Source of the DNA: Clostridia bacterium
GTDB taxonomy: Bacteria; Bacillota; Clostridia; Oscillospirales; Acutalibacteraceae
Reading direction: 5' to 3'
NCBI GenBank assembly: GCA_017468425.1
Contig: JAFUIO010000013.1
Location: 1 to 64,000 of the forward strand
DNA: 64,000 nt
Shown: piece after piece, positions 49,856-58,731 of the stretch
Layout of the letters: the number at the start of each line of letters is the position of its first letter
Position numbering within the stretch: position 1 is the first letter of the stretch
The notes under the pieces: model-generated
Told to the model about the DNA's origin: nothing
The model's input: the letters and a program-made list of their open reading frames with translations, nothing else
The model's database searches: none
Made by a program: the position numbers and the translations under genes

Positions 49856-50992
49856 ATGAAAAAGCGTACACTCAGATTCAATGAGAACGGCAAATTCAAA
49901 ATTCTTGTAATTACCGATTTGCACGAAAAACAGGCAAACGGTAATAAAGAAACTGAAAAGAAAACACACGACGCTTTACTTCTTGTTGAAACCTCAATAA
50001 AAGCACTCTCACCTGACCTTGTTGTGTACGACGGTGACAATGCGTTCGGCATAGAAGAAGATGTAAGAAAAACCATTGACGACATTACACGTGTGGTACG
50101 TGAAAGAAACATTCCTTTCGCTGTTGTTATGGGCAACCACGAGCACGACGACAGTTCATATGATATCGGAAAAGTTTTCGATATGTACGCACAATATGAC
50201 AATTGCCTTATACGAAACGACGACAAAACAGTAAGCGGTTACGGCAATTATTACATAGCATTAAAAGGCAGATCAAACAAAACAAAAGCCTTACTTTTCT
50301 TCATTGATTCAGGCGCATCAAGAAGTGAAAATCAGGACATTTCAGCATATGACTGGGTTAAAGATGACCAGATTGAATGGTTTGAAACGGTTACAGACTC
50401 TTTCCGCGAGAAAAACGGCGGAGAATATGTTCCTGCCCTTGTTTTTCAGCATATGCCTGTTACTGAAATTTATAACCTTCTCAAGGAAGTAAGCTTTACC
50501 GAAGGTATGGACGCAATAAAAGGCCATTCAATGTTCAGCAGTAAATACTATGTGCTTAAAGACGGTGTAAAAGGATCACTTCTCGAACCGCCTTGTCCTC
50601 CTGATTTCAATAACGGACAGTTTTCAAGCTGGAAAACTCACGGAGTTAAAGGTGCATTCTTCGGGCACGACCATACTAATGACTTTGAGGGTGAACTTGA
50701 CGGCATTCTTCTTGCACAGTGTAAAGGCACAGGCTTCAACGGTTACAGCGACGGCATTAAAACAGGCGTAAAGCTTATAACTGTTGAAGAAGACAATTTA
50801 CCTGAATTCAAAACACGCGATTATTATTTTACTGATTTCGGACTTAAAAGCAAAAGCATTATTATGCCGGACAAAATAATGACATATGACCAGAAGAAAA
50901 CAGCAAAGAAAATAGGTGCGGGTGTTGCTGCTGCTACTGCAGCTGTTGCTACTGTCGGCTCAATTATAAGAAAAATCATAAAAGACAAATAA
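49856..50992 (+). CDS. Calcineurin-like metallophosphoesterase, second tail-anchored paralogue
   Basis: A 378-aa paralogue of the preceding gene, 6 bp after it. Motifs: ITDLHEK (D-x-H), YDGDNAFG, GNHEHDD, FQHMPVTE and GHDHTND. The C-terminus carries a small-residue-rich hydrophobic stretch (GAGVAAATAAVATVG) and a basic end (SIIRKIIKDK). The two genes form a tandem duplication that has diverged. Its stop codon overlaps an ATG of the next open frame, but the better start of that gene lies 18 bp further. Confidence 0.85.
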   Translation: MKKRTLRFNENGKFKILVITDLHEKQANGNKETEKKTHDALLLVETSIKALSPDLVVYDGDNAFGIEEDVRKTIDDITRVVRERNIPFAVVMGNHEHDDSSYDIGKVFDMYAQYDNCLIRNDDKTVSGYGNYYIALKGRSNKTKALLFFIDSGASRSENQDISAYDWVKDDQIEWFETVTDSFREKNGGEYVPALVFQHMPVTEIYNLLKEVSFTEGMDAIKGHSMFSSKYYVLKDGVKGSLLEPPCPPDFNNGQFSSWKTHGVKGAFFGHDHTNDFEGELDGILLAQCKGTGFNGYSDGIKTGVKLITVEEDNLPEFKTRDYYFTDFGLKSKSIIMPDKIMTYDQKKTAKKIGAGVAAATAAVATVGSIIRKIIKDK

Positions 50993-51009
50993 TGAACGGA
51001 GGTTCAAAA

Positions 51010-54000
51010 ATGATATACTCAATGAACAAAAAGAATTACAAAGATTTTTCAGTTGTTGAACTGGGAAAGCTTCCTGCAAGAGCATATTTTATCCCCTTTA
51101 AAACAAAGGATAAACTTCTTTCAACTGATTTCATCACTGAAAGATATTCAAGCGATGCAGTTACTGTTTTAAGCGGTGAATGGGATTTCAGATACTATGC
51201 CGACTGTGCAACTCTTGAAGAAACTTTTGACACAGACAAAGCAGAGTTTGATAAAGTCACAGTTCCCTCAACATGGCAGAGAACAGGCTATGAACCGCCT
51301 TGTTATCTTAACACGCGTTTCCCCTTCAACAATGTTGATAATTCAGTTTATCCCTCTGTTCCTGATTCATCATGCGGTGTTTATCGCAAGAAATTCTGCA
51401 TTGAGAATGCAGACAAAAAATATATTTTAACATTCCTCGGTGTTATTTCAAGCCTTGATTTATACATTAACGGTAAATTCGTAGGCTACAGCGAAGGTGC
51501 ACACAACTCAGCTGAATTTGATATTACTCCTTACATTGAAAAAGGAGAAAACGAACTCGTTGCAGTAGTTTACAAATGGTCAAACGCTACATATGTGGAA
51601 TGCCAGGATATGTTCCGCGAAAACGGTATTTTCAGAGATGTTCTTCTTACAGAAAATGAAGAGAATTATATCTTTGACATCTGCTATACTCCGAAAAAAA
51701 TCGGCAAAAACGAGTATTCACTTACTGTTATGACACAGATTGAAAACGCTGATGACAACGACCTTAAGCTTGAAATTTTTGATGGCGATGAATTAAAAGC
51801 AACCGCTTCACTTAAAACAAGCGACAAAGACATTATCGGTGAGAACAGAAACACATATTATGCATTCTTCCCCTCACTTGACGTAACAGAATGGAATGCT
51901 GAAAAGCCGAAGCTTTACACTGCAATTGCAACGCTTTCAAAAAATGGCAAAGACTTGCAGTGTATAAGAACACTTATCGGCTTCAGAACAATCGAAATCG
52001 AAAAAGATATTTATAAATTCAATTCACAGCCCATCAAGATGAAAGGTGTTAACCACCACGATTCAACTCCTGATAAAGGCTACGCAATGAACTATGACGA
52101 TATCATCAAAGATATCAGACTTATGAAGAGCCTTAATGTAAACACTGTGAGAACATCTCACTATCCCCCTGACCCCTTCTTCATAATTGCTTGTTCAGTT
52201 TACGGTCTTTATGTATGCGACGAGGCTGACATCGAGGCTCACGGCTCACACGATTTTCTCGGTAATATAAACTATATTGCTGACGACCCTCAGTGGCTTC
52301 CAAGATTCTGCGACAGAGTCAAGAGATTAGTAATGCGTGACAGAAACAACCCCTGTATCGCAATGTGGTCTTTGGGTAACGAAGCAGGTAACGGTATCTG
52401 CCACGACGCGGCTTACGGTGTTGCAAAGGCTATAAGCCCCGAAATCCCAGTTCATTATGAAAGTTGTAACACAACTGACAGAAAAGCATACGATATTGCT
52501 TCAAATATGTACGAAGGTATTCAGTCTTTCTACGGTGAAGACCTTACTTCCAAATATGTAAAGAAACATATTATCAACGAAGACAAACCTTATTTCCTTT
52601 GCGAATATGCTCACGCAATGGGTGTTGGCCCCGGCTCACTTGAAGAATATTGGGATGCATTCTATTCAAACGACAGATATATGGGCGGTTGTATCTGGGA
52701 ATGGTGCGACCACGCAGCATCAACATACAACAAAAACCTTAAATACACTTACGGCGGCGACCACGGTGAAAGAATCCACGATTCAAACTTCTGTGTTGAC
52801 GGACTTATTTATCCCGACAGAACACCTCACACAGGCGCTTGGGAAATGAAAGAAGCATACAGACCTATCCGCGTACGCCACTACGAAGCAAACGAATTCT
52901 TCTTTAAAAATACAAACTACTTCACAAACGCAAATGAATATACTTTCAAATGGGAAATTCTTGAAAACGGTAAAGTTGTTGAAAGCGAAGATTTAATTGT
53001 TGATATTGCTCCCAACGCTGAAAAGAGAGTTATTCTTCCTATTAAAACAAAATTCATTAAAACTGAAGAATACCACATCAACTTTATCTGCACTAAAGAC
53101 GGCGAACAGATTTCAAAACAGCAGTGTGCTCTTTACGAAACATATAAAGAAATAAAACTTGTTCCCTGCTCAAAGAAAGAAATTGAAATTGCGGATAACG
53201 GCAATACTGTTGAAATTTCAACTGAAAACAGCAAAGTTGTTTTTGATAAATCAAACGGCGAAATGACAAATCTTATTGCAAACGGTAAGGAATTTATCAA
53301 CCAGTCACCTGCACGCGGTGTAAAAGGCTTCCTTCCCAACGTAAAACGTGCATACCACGATAACGAAAAATGGAGAAAAGAAGATTACTGGACAAAAGGT
53401 GAACTTTCAAAATCTGATGCAAAATTTGTTTCATTTGATATTGCAAATAAAGGCAACAAAGCAGTTGTTGCAGTCAACTACGAAATTTCAAGTGAAGAAA
53501 CAAAACTCTTTACTTCAACACTCGTTTACACAGTATTCTCATCAGGTAAAATCAATGTTTCTGCAACACTTAATAAAGTCAATGCAGAAATCGACCCTGA
53601 ACTCCCCCGTTTCGGCTTAAGCTTTGAAATGCCCAAAGCTATGGAAAATATCAGATACTTCGGTCTCGGTGAAAAAGAAAACCTTGCTGACTTCAAAGCA
53701 CAGGCAACTCTCGGGATTTACGAAGCAAAGGTCGAAGATACTCACGAGCCTTATATCTTCCCGCAGGAAAACGGTTGTCACACTGAAGTAAGATTCCTTG
53801 AAGTTAAGGATAACGACAATGCAGGTCTTATTTTTGCAAACTGCCAGGGCAATTTCAGCTTCAATATCCACGACTACACTGTTCAGGCTCTTGAAGATGC
53901 AACTCATCAGGAAGAAATTGTAAGAAGCGAAACTGCTCACCTTAACCTTGACGGATTCCTTTCAGGCACAGGTTCAGGCTCCTGCGGACCTTACACTCTC

Positions 54001-54066
54001 CCCAAATACCGCGTTGTATGCGATGATGAACTTTCATTCAGTTTTGATATTGCACCCAAAATGTAA
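51010..54066 (+). CDS. GH2 beta-galactosidase, LacZ type
   Basis: A 1018-aa intracellular glycosidase of LacZ size and plan: jelly-roll sugar-binding domain (SGEWDFRYY, TVPSTWQ), two Ig-like domains, TIM barrel, and a C-terminal beta-sandwich. The acid/base Glu is in MWSLGNEAGNG and the nucleophile Glu in FLCEYAHAMG. NTVRTSHYPPDP is also typical. The ATG at 51010 has GGAGG 7 nt upstream and is preferred over an ATG at 50992. It ends the murC-to-glycosidase set, followed by a strong terminator at 54078. Confidence 0.93.
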   Translation: MIYSMNKKNYKDFSVVELGKLPARAYFIPFKTKDKLLSTDFITERYSSDAVTVLSGEWDFRYYADCATLEETFDTDKAEFDKVTVPSTWQRTGYEPPCYLNTRFPFNNVDNSVYPSVPDSSCGVYRKKFCIENADKKYILTFLGVISSLDLYINGKFVGYSEGAHNSAEFDITPYIEKGENELVAVVYKWSNATYVECQDMFRENGIFRDVLLTENEENYIFDICYTPKKIGKNEYSLTVMTQIENADDNDLKLEIFDGDELKATASLKTSDKDIIGENRNTYYAFFPSLDVTEWNAEKPKLYTAIATLSKNGKDLQCIRTLIGFRTIEIEKDIYKFNSQPIKMKGVNHHDSTPDKGYAMNYDDIIKDIRLMKSLNVNTVRTSHYPPDPFFIIACSVYGLYVCDEADIEAHGSHDFLGNINYIADDPQWLPRFCDRVKRLVMRDRNNPCIAMWSLGNEAGNGICHDAAYGVAKAISPEIPVHYESCNTTDRKAYDIASNMYEGIQSFYGEDLTSKYVKKHIINEDKPYFLCEYAHAMGVGPGSLEEYWDAFYSNDRYMGGCIWEWCDHAASTYNKNLKYTYGGDHGERIHDSNFCVDGLIYPDRTPHTGAWEMKEAYRPIRVRHYEANEFFFKNTNYFTNANEYTFKWEILENGKVVESEDLIVDIAPNAEKRVILPIKTKFIKTEEYHINFICTKDGEQISKQQCALYETYKEIKLVPCSKKEIEIADNGNTVEISTENSKVVFDKSNGEMTNLIANGKEFINQSPARGVKGFLPNVKRAYHDNEKWRKEDYWTKGELSKSDAKFVSFDIANKGNKAVVAVNYEISSEETKLFTSTLVYTVFSSGKINVSATLNKVNAEIDPELPRFGLSFEMPKAMENIRYFGLGEKENLADFKAQATLGIYEAKVEDTHEPYIFPQENGCHTEVRFLEVKDNDNAGLIFANCQGNFSFNIHDYTVQALEDATHQEEIVRSETAHLNLDGFLSGTGSGSCGPYTLPKYRVVCDDELSFSFDIAPKM

Positions 54067-54077
54067 AATTTAACCTT

Positions 54078-54114
54078 TCAGACCCTCGTAGTTTTACGGG
54101 GGTCTGATTTTTTT
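54078..54114 (+). terminator. Terminator after the GH2 gene
   Basis: TCAGACCC/GGGTCTGA (54078-54085 and 54100-54107) with an inner CGTA/TACG stem and TTTTTTT afterwards. Confidence 0.9.
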
Positions 54115-54218
54115 CAGTTTATAACACTGCCTAAATTTATATGTGTCATTTCCTGCAAAACCACCATTACAGTAAATTCGAGCATTATACAAACAACTAT
54201 TCTGATTAACTTCTTCAA
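54114..54218 (-). CDS. Possible 34-aa membrane peptide divergent from the GntR-ABC operon
   Basis: A short frame with a TTG start at 54218, five bases after GAGGTGA (54230-54224), and a minus-strand promoter-like pair at 54240-54267. The peptide begins MKKLIRIVVCIMLEF and has one hydrophobic span (residues about 4-21) and a short polar tail. Too short for family recognition. The shared promoter region with the ABC operon hints at a peptide linked to that transporter (cargo, toxin or regulator), but it may be a chance frame. Confidence 0.35.
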   Translation of the reverse strand: MKKLIRIVVCIMLEFTVMVVLQEMTHINLGSVIN

Positions 54219-54239
54219 AAAAATCACCTCAGAATATAT

Positions 54240-54267
54240 ATATTATTTTCTGAAAAAGTATTGACAA
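54240..54267 (-). promoter_or_regulatory. Possible divergent promoter for the small peptide
   Basis: Minus strand TTGTCA (54267-54262), 16-bp spacer, TAATAT (54245-54240). Its -35 box overlaps the -35 of the divergent GntR promoter, so the two would compete. Confidence 0.4.
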
Positions 54268-54288
54268 AATATTCAGGTGATGTATAAT
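54261..54288 (+). promoter_or_regulatory. Consensus sigma-A promoter of the GntR-ABC operon
   Basis: TTGACA (54261-54266), 16-bp spacer, TATAAT (54283-54288); both boxes match the consensus exactly. Confidence 0.85.
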
Positions 54289-54290
54289 GT

Positions 54291-54325
54291 AACTGTGATA
54301 GCAATACTATCACAGTTATCACAGT
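54291..54325. promoter_or_regulatory. GntR operator, perfect inverted repeat plus third half-site
   Basis: AACTGTGATAG (54291-54301), CAATA, CTATCACAGTT (54307-54317): a perfect 11-bp inverted repeat beginning 3 bp after the -10 box. A third half TATCACAGT follows at 54317-54325. It covers the transcription start and would let the regulator at 54345 repress its own operon. Confidence 0.85.
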
Positions 54326-54344
54326 AAAGATTGGAGGGAGAAAA

Positions 54345-54719
54345 TTGATAAGTATCGATTACAAAAGCCGTTTACCTGTTTATGAGCAGATTAAAAACCA
54401 GATAATGACACTAATTCAGCTTGGCATACTTAAAACAGACGATCAGTTGCCGTCAATACGTGCACTTTCTTCTGAAACAAAAGTTAATGTTAACACTGTA
54501 AAACGCGCGATACAGGAGTTAGAAGAGATGGGTGTTATATATTCTGTGCCGGGAAAAGGCAGTTTTGTAAGTGAAAATGCTTTCAGTAACGCCCGAATCA
54601 AAGAAAAAGCACTTGAAGAAATAAAACACGCTATTATTTCTGCTATTCCGAAAGGAATAACAAAAGAAGATGTGCTTGAAATGACAGATAAAATTTTCAA
54701 GGAGGAACAAAACGTATGA
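54345..54719 (+). CDS. GntR-family repressor, YtrA subfamily
   Basis: A 124-aa regulator with a TTG start behind GGAGGGAG. Winged helix (residues about 10-75): YEQIKNQIMTLIQLG, DQLPSIRALSSETKVNVNTVKRA, GVIYSVPGKGSFV. The short C-terminal helical tail lacks a FadR or UTRA ligand domain, as expected for YtrA members that control ABC transporters. Its stop overlaps the start of the ATPase gene. It likely binds the inverted repeat at 54291. Such systems commonly respond to envelope-active compounds. Confidence 0.92.
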   Translation: MISIDYKSRLPVYEQIKNQIMTLIQLGILKTDDQLPSIRALSSETKVNVNTVKRAIQELEEMGVIYSVPGKGSFVSENAFSNARIKEKALEEIKHAIISAIPKGITKEDVLEMTDKIFKEEQNV

Positions 54720-55612
54720 TTGAAATAAATAACGTTACCAAAAAGTTTGATGACTTTACAGCACTGGAAAATATGTCTTTCAGAGTTGAAAACGGCTCAA
54801 TATACGGCCTTGTGGGATATAACGGTGCAGGTAAAACCACTTTACTTAAAACTATTGCCGACGTATACAGAGCAACTGCAGGTACAATTACCCTTGACGG
54901 AAAGGTTATTGCGGATAATGCAGAAATTAAAGAAAAAATCTTCTATGTACCTGATGACATATATTTTGTTGCAAACTCAACAATGGATAAAATGGCAAAA
55001 TTCTATGCAGGCTTTTATCCGAAATTCAACTTTGAAACATACGATAAGCTTGTAAAGCTTTTCGGTCTTGACCCGCATAAAAGACTTAACGGTTTTTCAA
55101 AGGGTATGCAGAGACAGGCAGAAATGGTACTTGCAATGTCCACAAGACCTGAAGTGCTTCTGCTTGACGAATCTTTTGACGGACTTGACCCTGCCAAAAG
55201 AGCTCTGACACGTGAGCTTATTATTGAATATGCAAACGAAACGGGAGCTTGTGTTATCATTTCATCCCACAATCTCCACGAGCTTGAAAATATGTGCGAC
55301 CACGTGGGACTAATTAACGGCAAAAAGCTTGTAATCAACACATCTGTTGACGATATGAGTGCAAGCGTATGCAAATTCAGAGTTATCTTCAACGACAAGC
55401 GTGATAAAGAAGATTTCCCGAACTTTGATATAAAAGATTTCAGCCGTGACGGTAAAATCATCACAATGGTTATTGCAGGAGATTACGAAGAAGTTGAACA
55501 GAAGCTGGCAGATATGGCTCCCCTGCTTCTCGAAAAATATCCTCTTACTCTTGAGGAAATATTCTTAAATGAAATGGAGGACAAGAACTATGACATTACA
55601 AAAATTTTCTGA
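54716..55612 (+). CDS. ABC transporter ATP-binding protein
   Basis: A 298-aa ATPase of the BcrA/YtrB type. Walker A GYNGAGKTT (residues about 34-42), a degenerate signature NGFSKGMQRQ in place of LSGGQ, Walker B VLLLDESFDGLDP, and H-loop SSHNLHE. The C-terminal ~80 residues are an accessory domain. AAGGAGGAA precedes the ATG, which overlaps the GntR stop. The ATPase pairs with the downstream permease as an exporter or sensor. Confidence 0.93.
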   Translation: MIEINNVTKKFDDFTALENMSFRVENGSIYGLVGYNGAGKTTLLKTIADVYRATAGTITLDGKVIADNAEIKEKIFYVPDDIYFVANSTMDKMAKFYAGFYPKFNFETYDKLVKLFGLDPHKRLNGFSKGMQRQAEMVLAMSTRPEVLLLDESFDGLDPAKRALTRELIIEYANETGACVIISSHNLHELENMCDHVGLINGKKLVINTSVDDMSASVCKFRVIFNDKRDKEDFPNFDIKDFSRDGKIITMVIAGDYEEVEQKLADMAPLLLEKYPLTLEEIFLNEMEDKNYDITKIF

Positions 55613-58109
55613 TAAGAATTTTATTTCAATGTTCAAAAATAAGTTAAAGTCAGCCGTACCTTTCCCTGTAATAGGGCTTGCATTAATGATATTGTTTGTA
55701 GTATTGATACCTTTCTGGGAAATAATTGAAATTAACCGCGGCTACGGTAATTTTGACCTGATTCAGCTTGAAAACATAAAATATATTTTATTCGGCGAAA
55801 TAACATCTATAGATTACGTTTTTTCTGACACAGCCGTATTTATGTATTTCACTTTAGTTATTGCATCAATACTCTGTGCAATAATGGTATTCCGGGATTT
55901 ATCAAATAAAAAGACTGCAAACGTGTATTACTCACTTGGTTTTTCGAGAAATAAACTTTTTGCATCAACTTATCTTTCAGGTGCAGTCTGTGTTCTTTCA
56001 ATGACAATTATCCCATTTGTTCTTAACTTTATAATCAATGCCTTTGTTTTCGGCATTTCAAAAGAACTGTTTACAGCAATAATTTTCAGCGTTTCGGCGC
56101 TCTGCAATGTATCTTTACTTGCTTATACTGTTGCTGCAATCGCAATGATACTGTCAGGTATGCTCGTTGAAGGAATTTTCTTCTCTTTCTTACTCAATTC
56201 AGTTTCAGCAGTATTTGCCTGTGCTACAAGTATGTTCAGCGACGGGTTGCTTGTTGGCGGCGGATTTATTGACGCAGATTACTACTATTACTCCACTTTC
56301 GGTGAGAGCTTTACATCAGCGTTTCTCGGCCAGACTTCTTTCCTTAATTCACTTGCACACAGTGCCGTTGAAATGGGCAAATACGCATCCTGCCTTTACA
56401 CATCATTCGGCGGTTTAGGCGGAGAATATCTCACTCTTGACAACTGGACAACACCTAATTTCATTCCCATTCTTGTATGGACAGTTATTCTTGCAGGTCT
56501 TGTTTTCCTTGCAGTTTATGCATTCAACAGGAAAAAGCCCGAAAATATCGGCTTCTTCGCATCAAACAAAAATCTTTACCGTATTTTCTTCGGCACATTG
56601 GTTGTGGTTATATCTGCTATCGGTTGCGAAGGAGGCAGAAGCAACAACAAAGGTCTTGTATGGCTCTTCATCCTTATCGGTCTTGCAGTAGCAATTATTA
56701 TTGTTACAATCCTTGCATTGATTTTCTCAAAATTATCAAGAATGAAATTCAGGCAGGAATTTAAAATGTGCGGTGTTTATTCATTGGTTGTTATTGCTTT
56801 TGCACTTGTTTTCTCATCAGGCTTCTTCGGATATGTAAACAGAATTCCCGAAGTCAATGAAGTCAAAAGCGTTTCAATCACTCAGTTTACCGATGATTTC
56901 TCTGATTCAATGGAATTATATATAGAAGACGGCAACTACGATTACACTAAACCCATTACAATGGGCCATTTCTGTGGTGAAGGAAATTATCGTTTCTTTG
57001 AAAAATCTGAAATTGCTGAAATACAATCGCTTCACAAAGACCTTATCAAGGCTGACTCTGCAAAAATTTCACCTGACTATAAAAACACAAAAGTCGGCTC
57101 AACAATGATAATCAAATATGAACTTGCAAACGGTAAAACTCTTTCAAGGCATTACCGCAGAATCACTCCGCAGATTATTGAAAAATATATCAGCTGCAAA
57201 GGTATCAGCCACGAAATCAAAACCGGTATGATTAATAGCTTTGCTGATGCGGTGGCTTCCGCAACGGCAAATATAACAAACCCTGATAACATTACAGGAA
57301 ACTACAAATTCACAACTGTTTTCTCACGTGACCTTACAAGAGCAACAAATGTTGATTTAACAAGTGTACAACTCAATTCTCTCCTCGAAGCATACGAAAA
57401 AGATATCCTGAAACTTCCGATGAGAAAAATCCTTATGCCTACATCAGAATGTCTTGGAGTTATTGCAATAAGAGATGATTATAACGTTGTAGACGGTTAC
57501 GATGACGTAACAGAAACTGAAATTATCAAAGGTGTTGCATCAGAGCTTGAATATTCAAGCTTGTATAAAAATATTAACGGCGAATGTGATTATATTACAA
57601 TCACAGAAGATATGGTAAACTGCGTTAAATGGGCAAAGAAAGCAGATGTTTATAAATACTTTGCAATAGACCACAAGGTAGGAATCACAACTGTTGATGT
57701 TGCTTACAACAATTCATCGCTTATTAAAGTAAGCATCGCTTCTGAATCCAGTCCCAATCTTGTGTTCTCCGCAGATTCCTACAGAATCGGTGATTCTTAT
57801 GAATATAACCCTTATGGTGATGTCGTTAATTCTTCCTCTGTTCCTCTTGCAGCATCTCACGTTGCAGGAAATCTCACAGCAGAAGAAATCCGTTATATCA
57901 GAGAACATTCTTATGCCGAATATCTTACAACACAAACAGGCTATTTCATCGAAATCACAACAGATGAAGAAAAGCCCCTTAATGCAACTCTGTTTATCCC
58001 CGAAAGCAAACTCACACCTGAACTGAAAGTTAAATTTTCATTAGCTGAAGAAATTAACGCAGACAAAAATATTCAGGAACATACAACATATATGGATGTT
58101 GCAGAATAA
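55590..58109 (+). CDS. ABC transporter permease with large central domain
   Basis: An 839-aa permease starting at 55590 behind ATGGAGG, inside the end of the ATPase gene. Six to seven membrane helices lie in the first ~335 residues (LALMILFVVLIPFW, AVCVLSMTIIPFVLNF, IPILVWTVILAGLVFLAVYAF). Two further helices lie about 338-425, then a ~420-residue soluble extracytoplasmic part to the C-terminus. Such long tails are unusual for YtrC/D or BcrB permeases and could recognise a ligand. Domain identity not recognised. Confidence 0.82.
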   Translation: MTLQKFSDKNFISMFKNKLKSAVPFPVIGLALMILFVVLIPFWEIIEINRGYGNFDLIQLENIKYILFGEITSIDYVFSDTAVFMYFTLVIASILCAIMVFRDLSNKKTANVYYSLGFSRNKLFASTYLSGAVCVLSMTIIPFVLNFIINAFVFGISKELFTAIIFSVSALCNVSLLAYTVAAIAMILSGMLVEGIFFSFLLNSVSAVFACATSMFSDGLLVGGGFIDADYYYYSTFGESFTSAFLGQTSFLNSLAHSAVEMGKYASCLYTSFGGLGGEYLTLDNWTTPNFIPILVWTVILAGLVFLAVYAFNRKKPENIGFFASNKNLYRIFFGTLVVVISAIGCEGGRSNNKGLVWLFILIGLAVAIIIVTILALIFSKLSRMKFRQEFKMCGVYSLVVIAFALVFSSGFFGYVNRIPEVNEVKSVSITQFTDDFSDSMELYIEDGNYDYTKPITMGHFCGEGNYRFFEKSEIAEIQSLHKDLIKADSAKISPDYKNTKVGSTMIIKYELANGKTLSRHYRRITPQIIEKYISCKGISHEIKTGMINSFADAVASATANITNPDNITGNYKFTTVFSRDLTRATNVDLTSVQLNSLLEAYEKDILKLPMRKILMPTSECLGVIAIRDDYNVVDGYDDVTETEIIKGVASELEYSSLYKNINGECDYITITEDMVNCVKWAKKADVYKYFAIDHKVGITTVDVAYNNSSLIKVSIASESSPNLVFSADSYRIGDSYEYNPYGDVVNSSSVPLAASHVAGNLTAEEIRYIREHSYAEYLTTQTGYFIEITTDEEKPLNATLFIPESKLTPELKVKFSLAEEINADKNIQEHTTYMDVAE

Positions 58110-58116
58110 AAACTCT

Positions 58117-58150
58117 TTCCCCGATAGCAAAACCTGCTGTCGGGGAATTT
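58117..58150 (+). terminator. Terminator of the GntR-ABC operon
   Basis: TTCCCCGA/TCGGGGAA with inner AGCA/TGCT stem (58117-58147), followed by TTTTA. Confidence 0.88.
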
Positions 58151-58177
58151 TAATAAACACAAAATTCCTTAACTACA

Positions 58178-58206
58178 TTGCATTTATCAGATAATTGTGT
58201 TACAAT
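58178..58206 (+). promoter_or_regulatory. Sigma-A promoter of mscL
   Basis: TTGCAT (58178-58183), 17-bp spacer, TACAAT (58201-58206), 31 bp upstream of the ATG. Confidence 0.7.
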
Positions 58207-58236
58207 TATAAAAAATTTGTAAAAGGATGGTAGAAA

Positions 58237-58722
58237 ATGAAAAATTTCTTCAAAGATTTCAAAGAGTTCATCACTAAAGGTAATATCATTGATATGGCAG
58301 TCGGCGTTGTAATCGGCGGTGCTTTCGGCAAAATCGTTACAGGTCTTGTTGAAAACATCATCAACCCCGTTATTGCAAAGCTTACAGGCGCAATCAATAT
58401 GAACGAAATGATGACAGAAATTCAGCCCGCTACTGAAACAACAGAAGCTATCAACATTATGTGGGGCACATGGCTTCAGACAATCATTGATTTCCTCATC
58501 GTTGCTTTCTGCGTATTTGTTGTTCTCCGCGTTATTATGAAAGTTAAGAACAAGCTCGACGCTGCTAAAATTGCAGAAGAAGAAAAGAAAGCTGCTGAAG
58601 AAAAAGCAAAAGAAGAAGCTGAACTTGAAGCTATCAAAGCTCGTCAGACACAGCTTGAAGAAAGCACACTCAATCAGGAAAAGCTTCTTGCTGACATCAA
58701 AGATATTCTCAGCAAAAAATAA
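58237..58722 (+). CDS. mscL: Large-conductance mechanosensitive channel
   Basis: A 161-aa membrane channel that opens on hypo-osmotic shock. N-terminal helix FKEFITKGN, first membrane helix IDMAVGVVIGGAFGKIV with the pore constriction glycines, second membrane helix about 85-107 (TIIDFLIVAFCVFVV), then a charged coiled coil (about 110-161, rich in Glu/Lys/Ala) longer than in E. coli MscL (136 aa). AAAGGATGG precedes the ATG. Confidence 0.95.
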   Translation: MKNFFKDFKEFITKGNIIDMAVGVVIGGAFGKIVTGLVENIINPVIAKLTGAINMNEMMTEIQPATETTEAINIMWGTWLQTIIDFLIVAFCVFVVLRVIMKVKNKLDAAKIAEEEKKAAEEKAKEEAELEAIKARQTQLEESTLNQEKLLADIKDILSKK

Positions 58723-58731
58723 TTTAAGGTT

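Noticed and set aside
50992..50992. ATG at 50992 as the start of the GH2 gene
   Set aside because: The GGAGG at 50998-51002 lies after it and is correctly spaced for the ATG at 51010.
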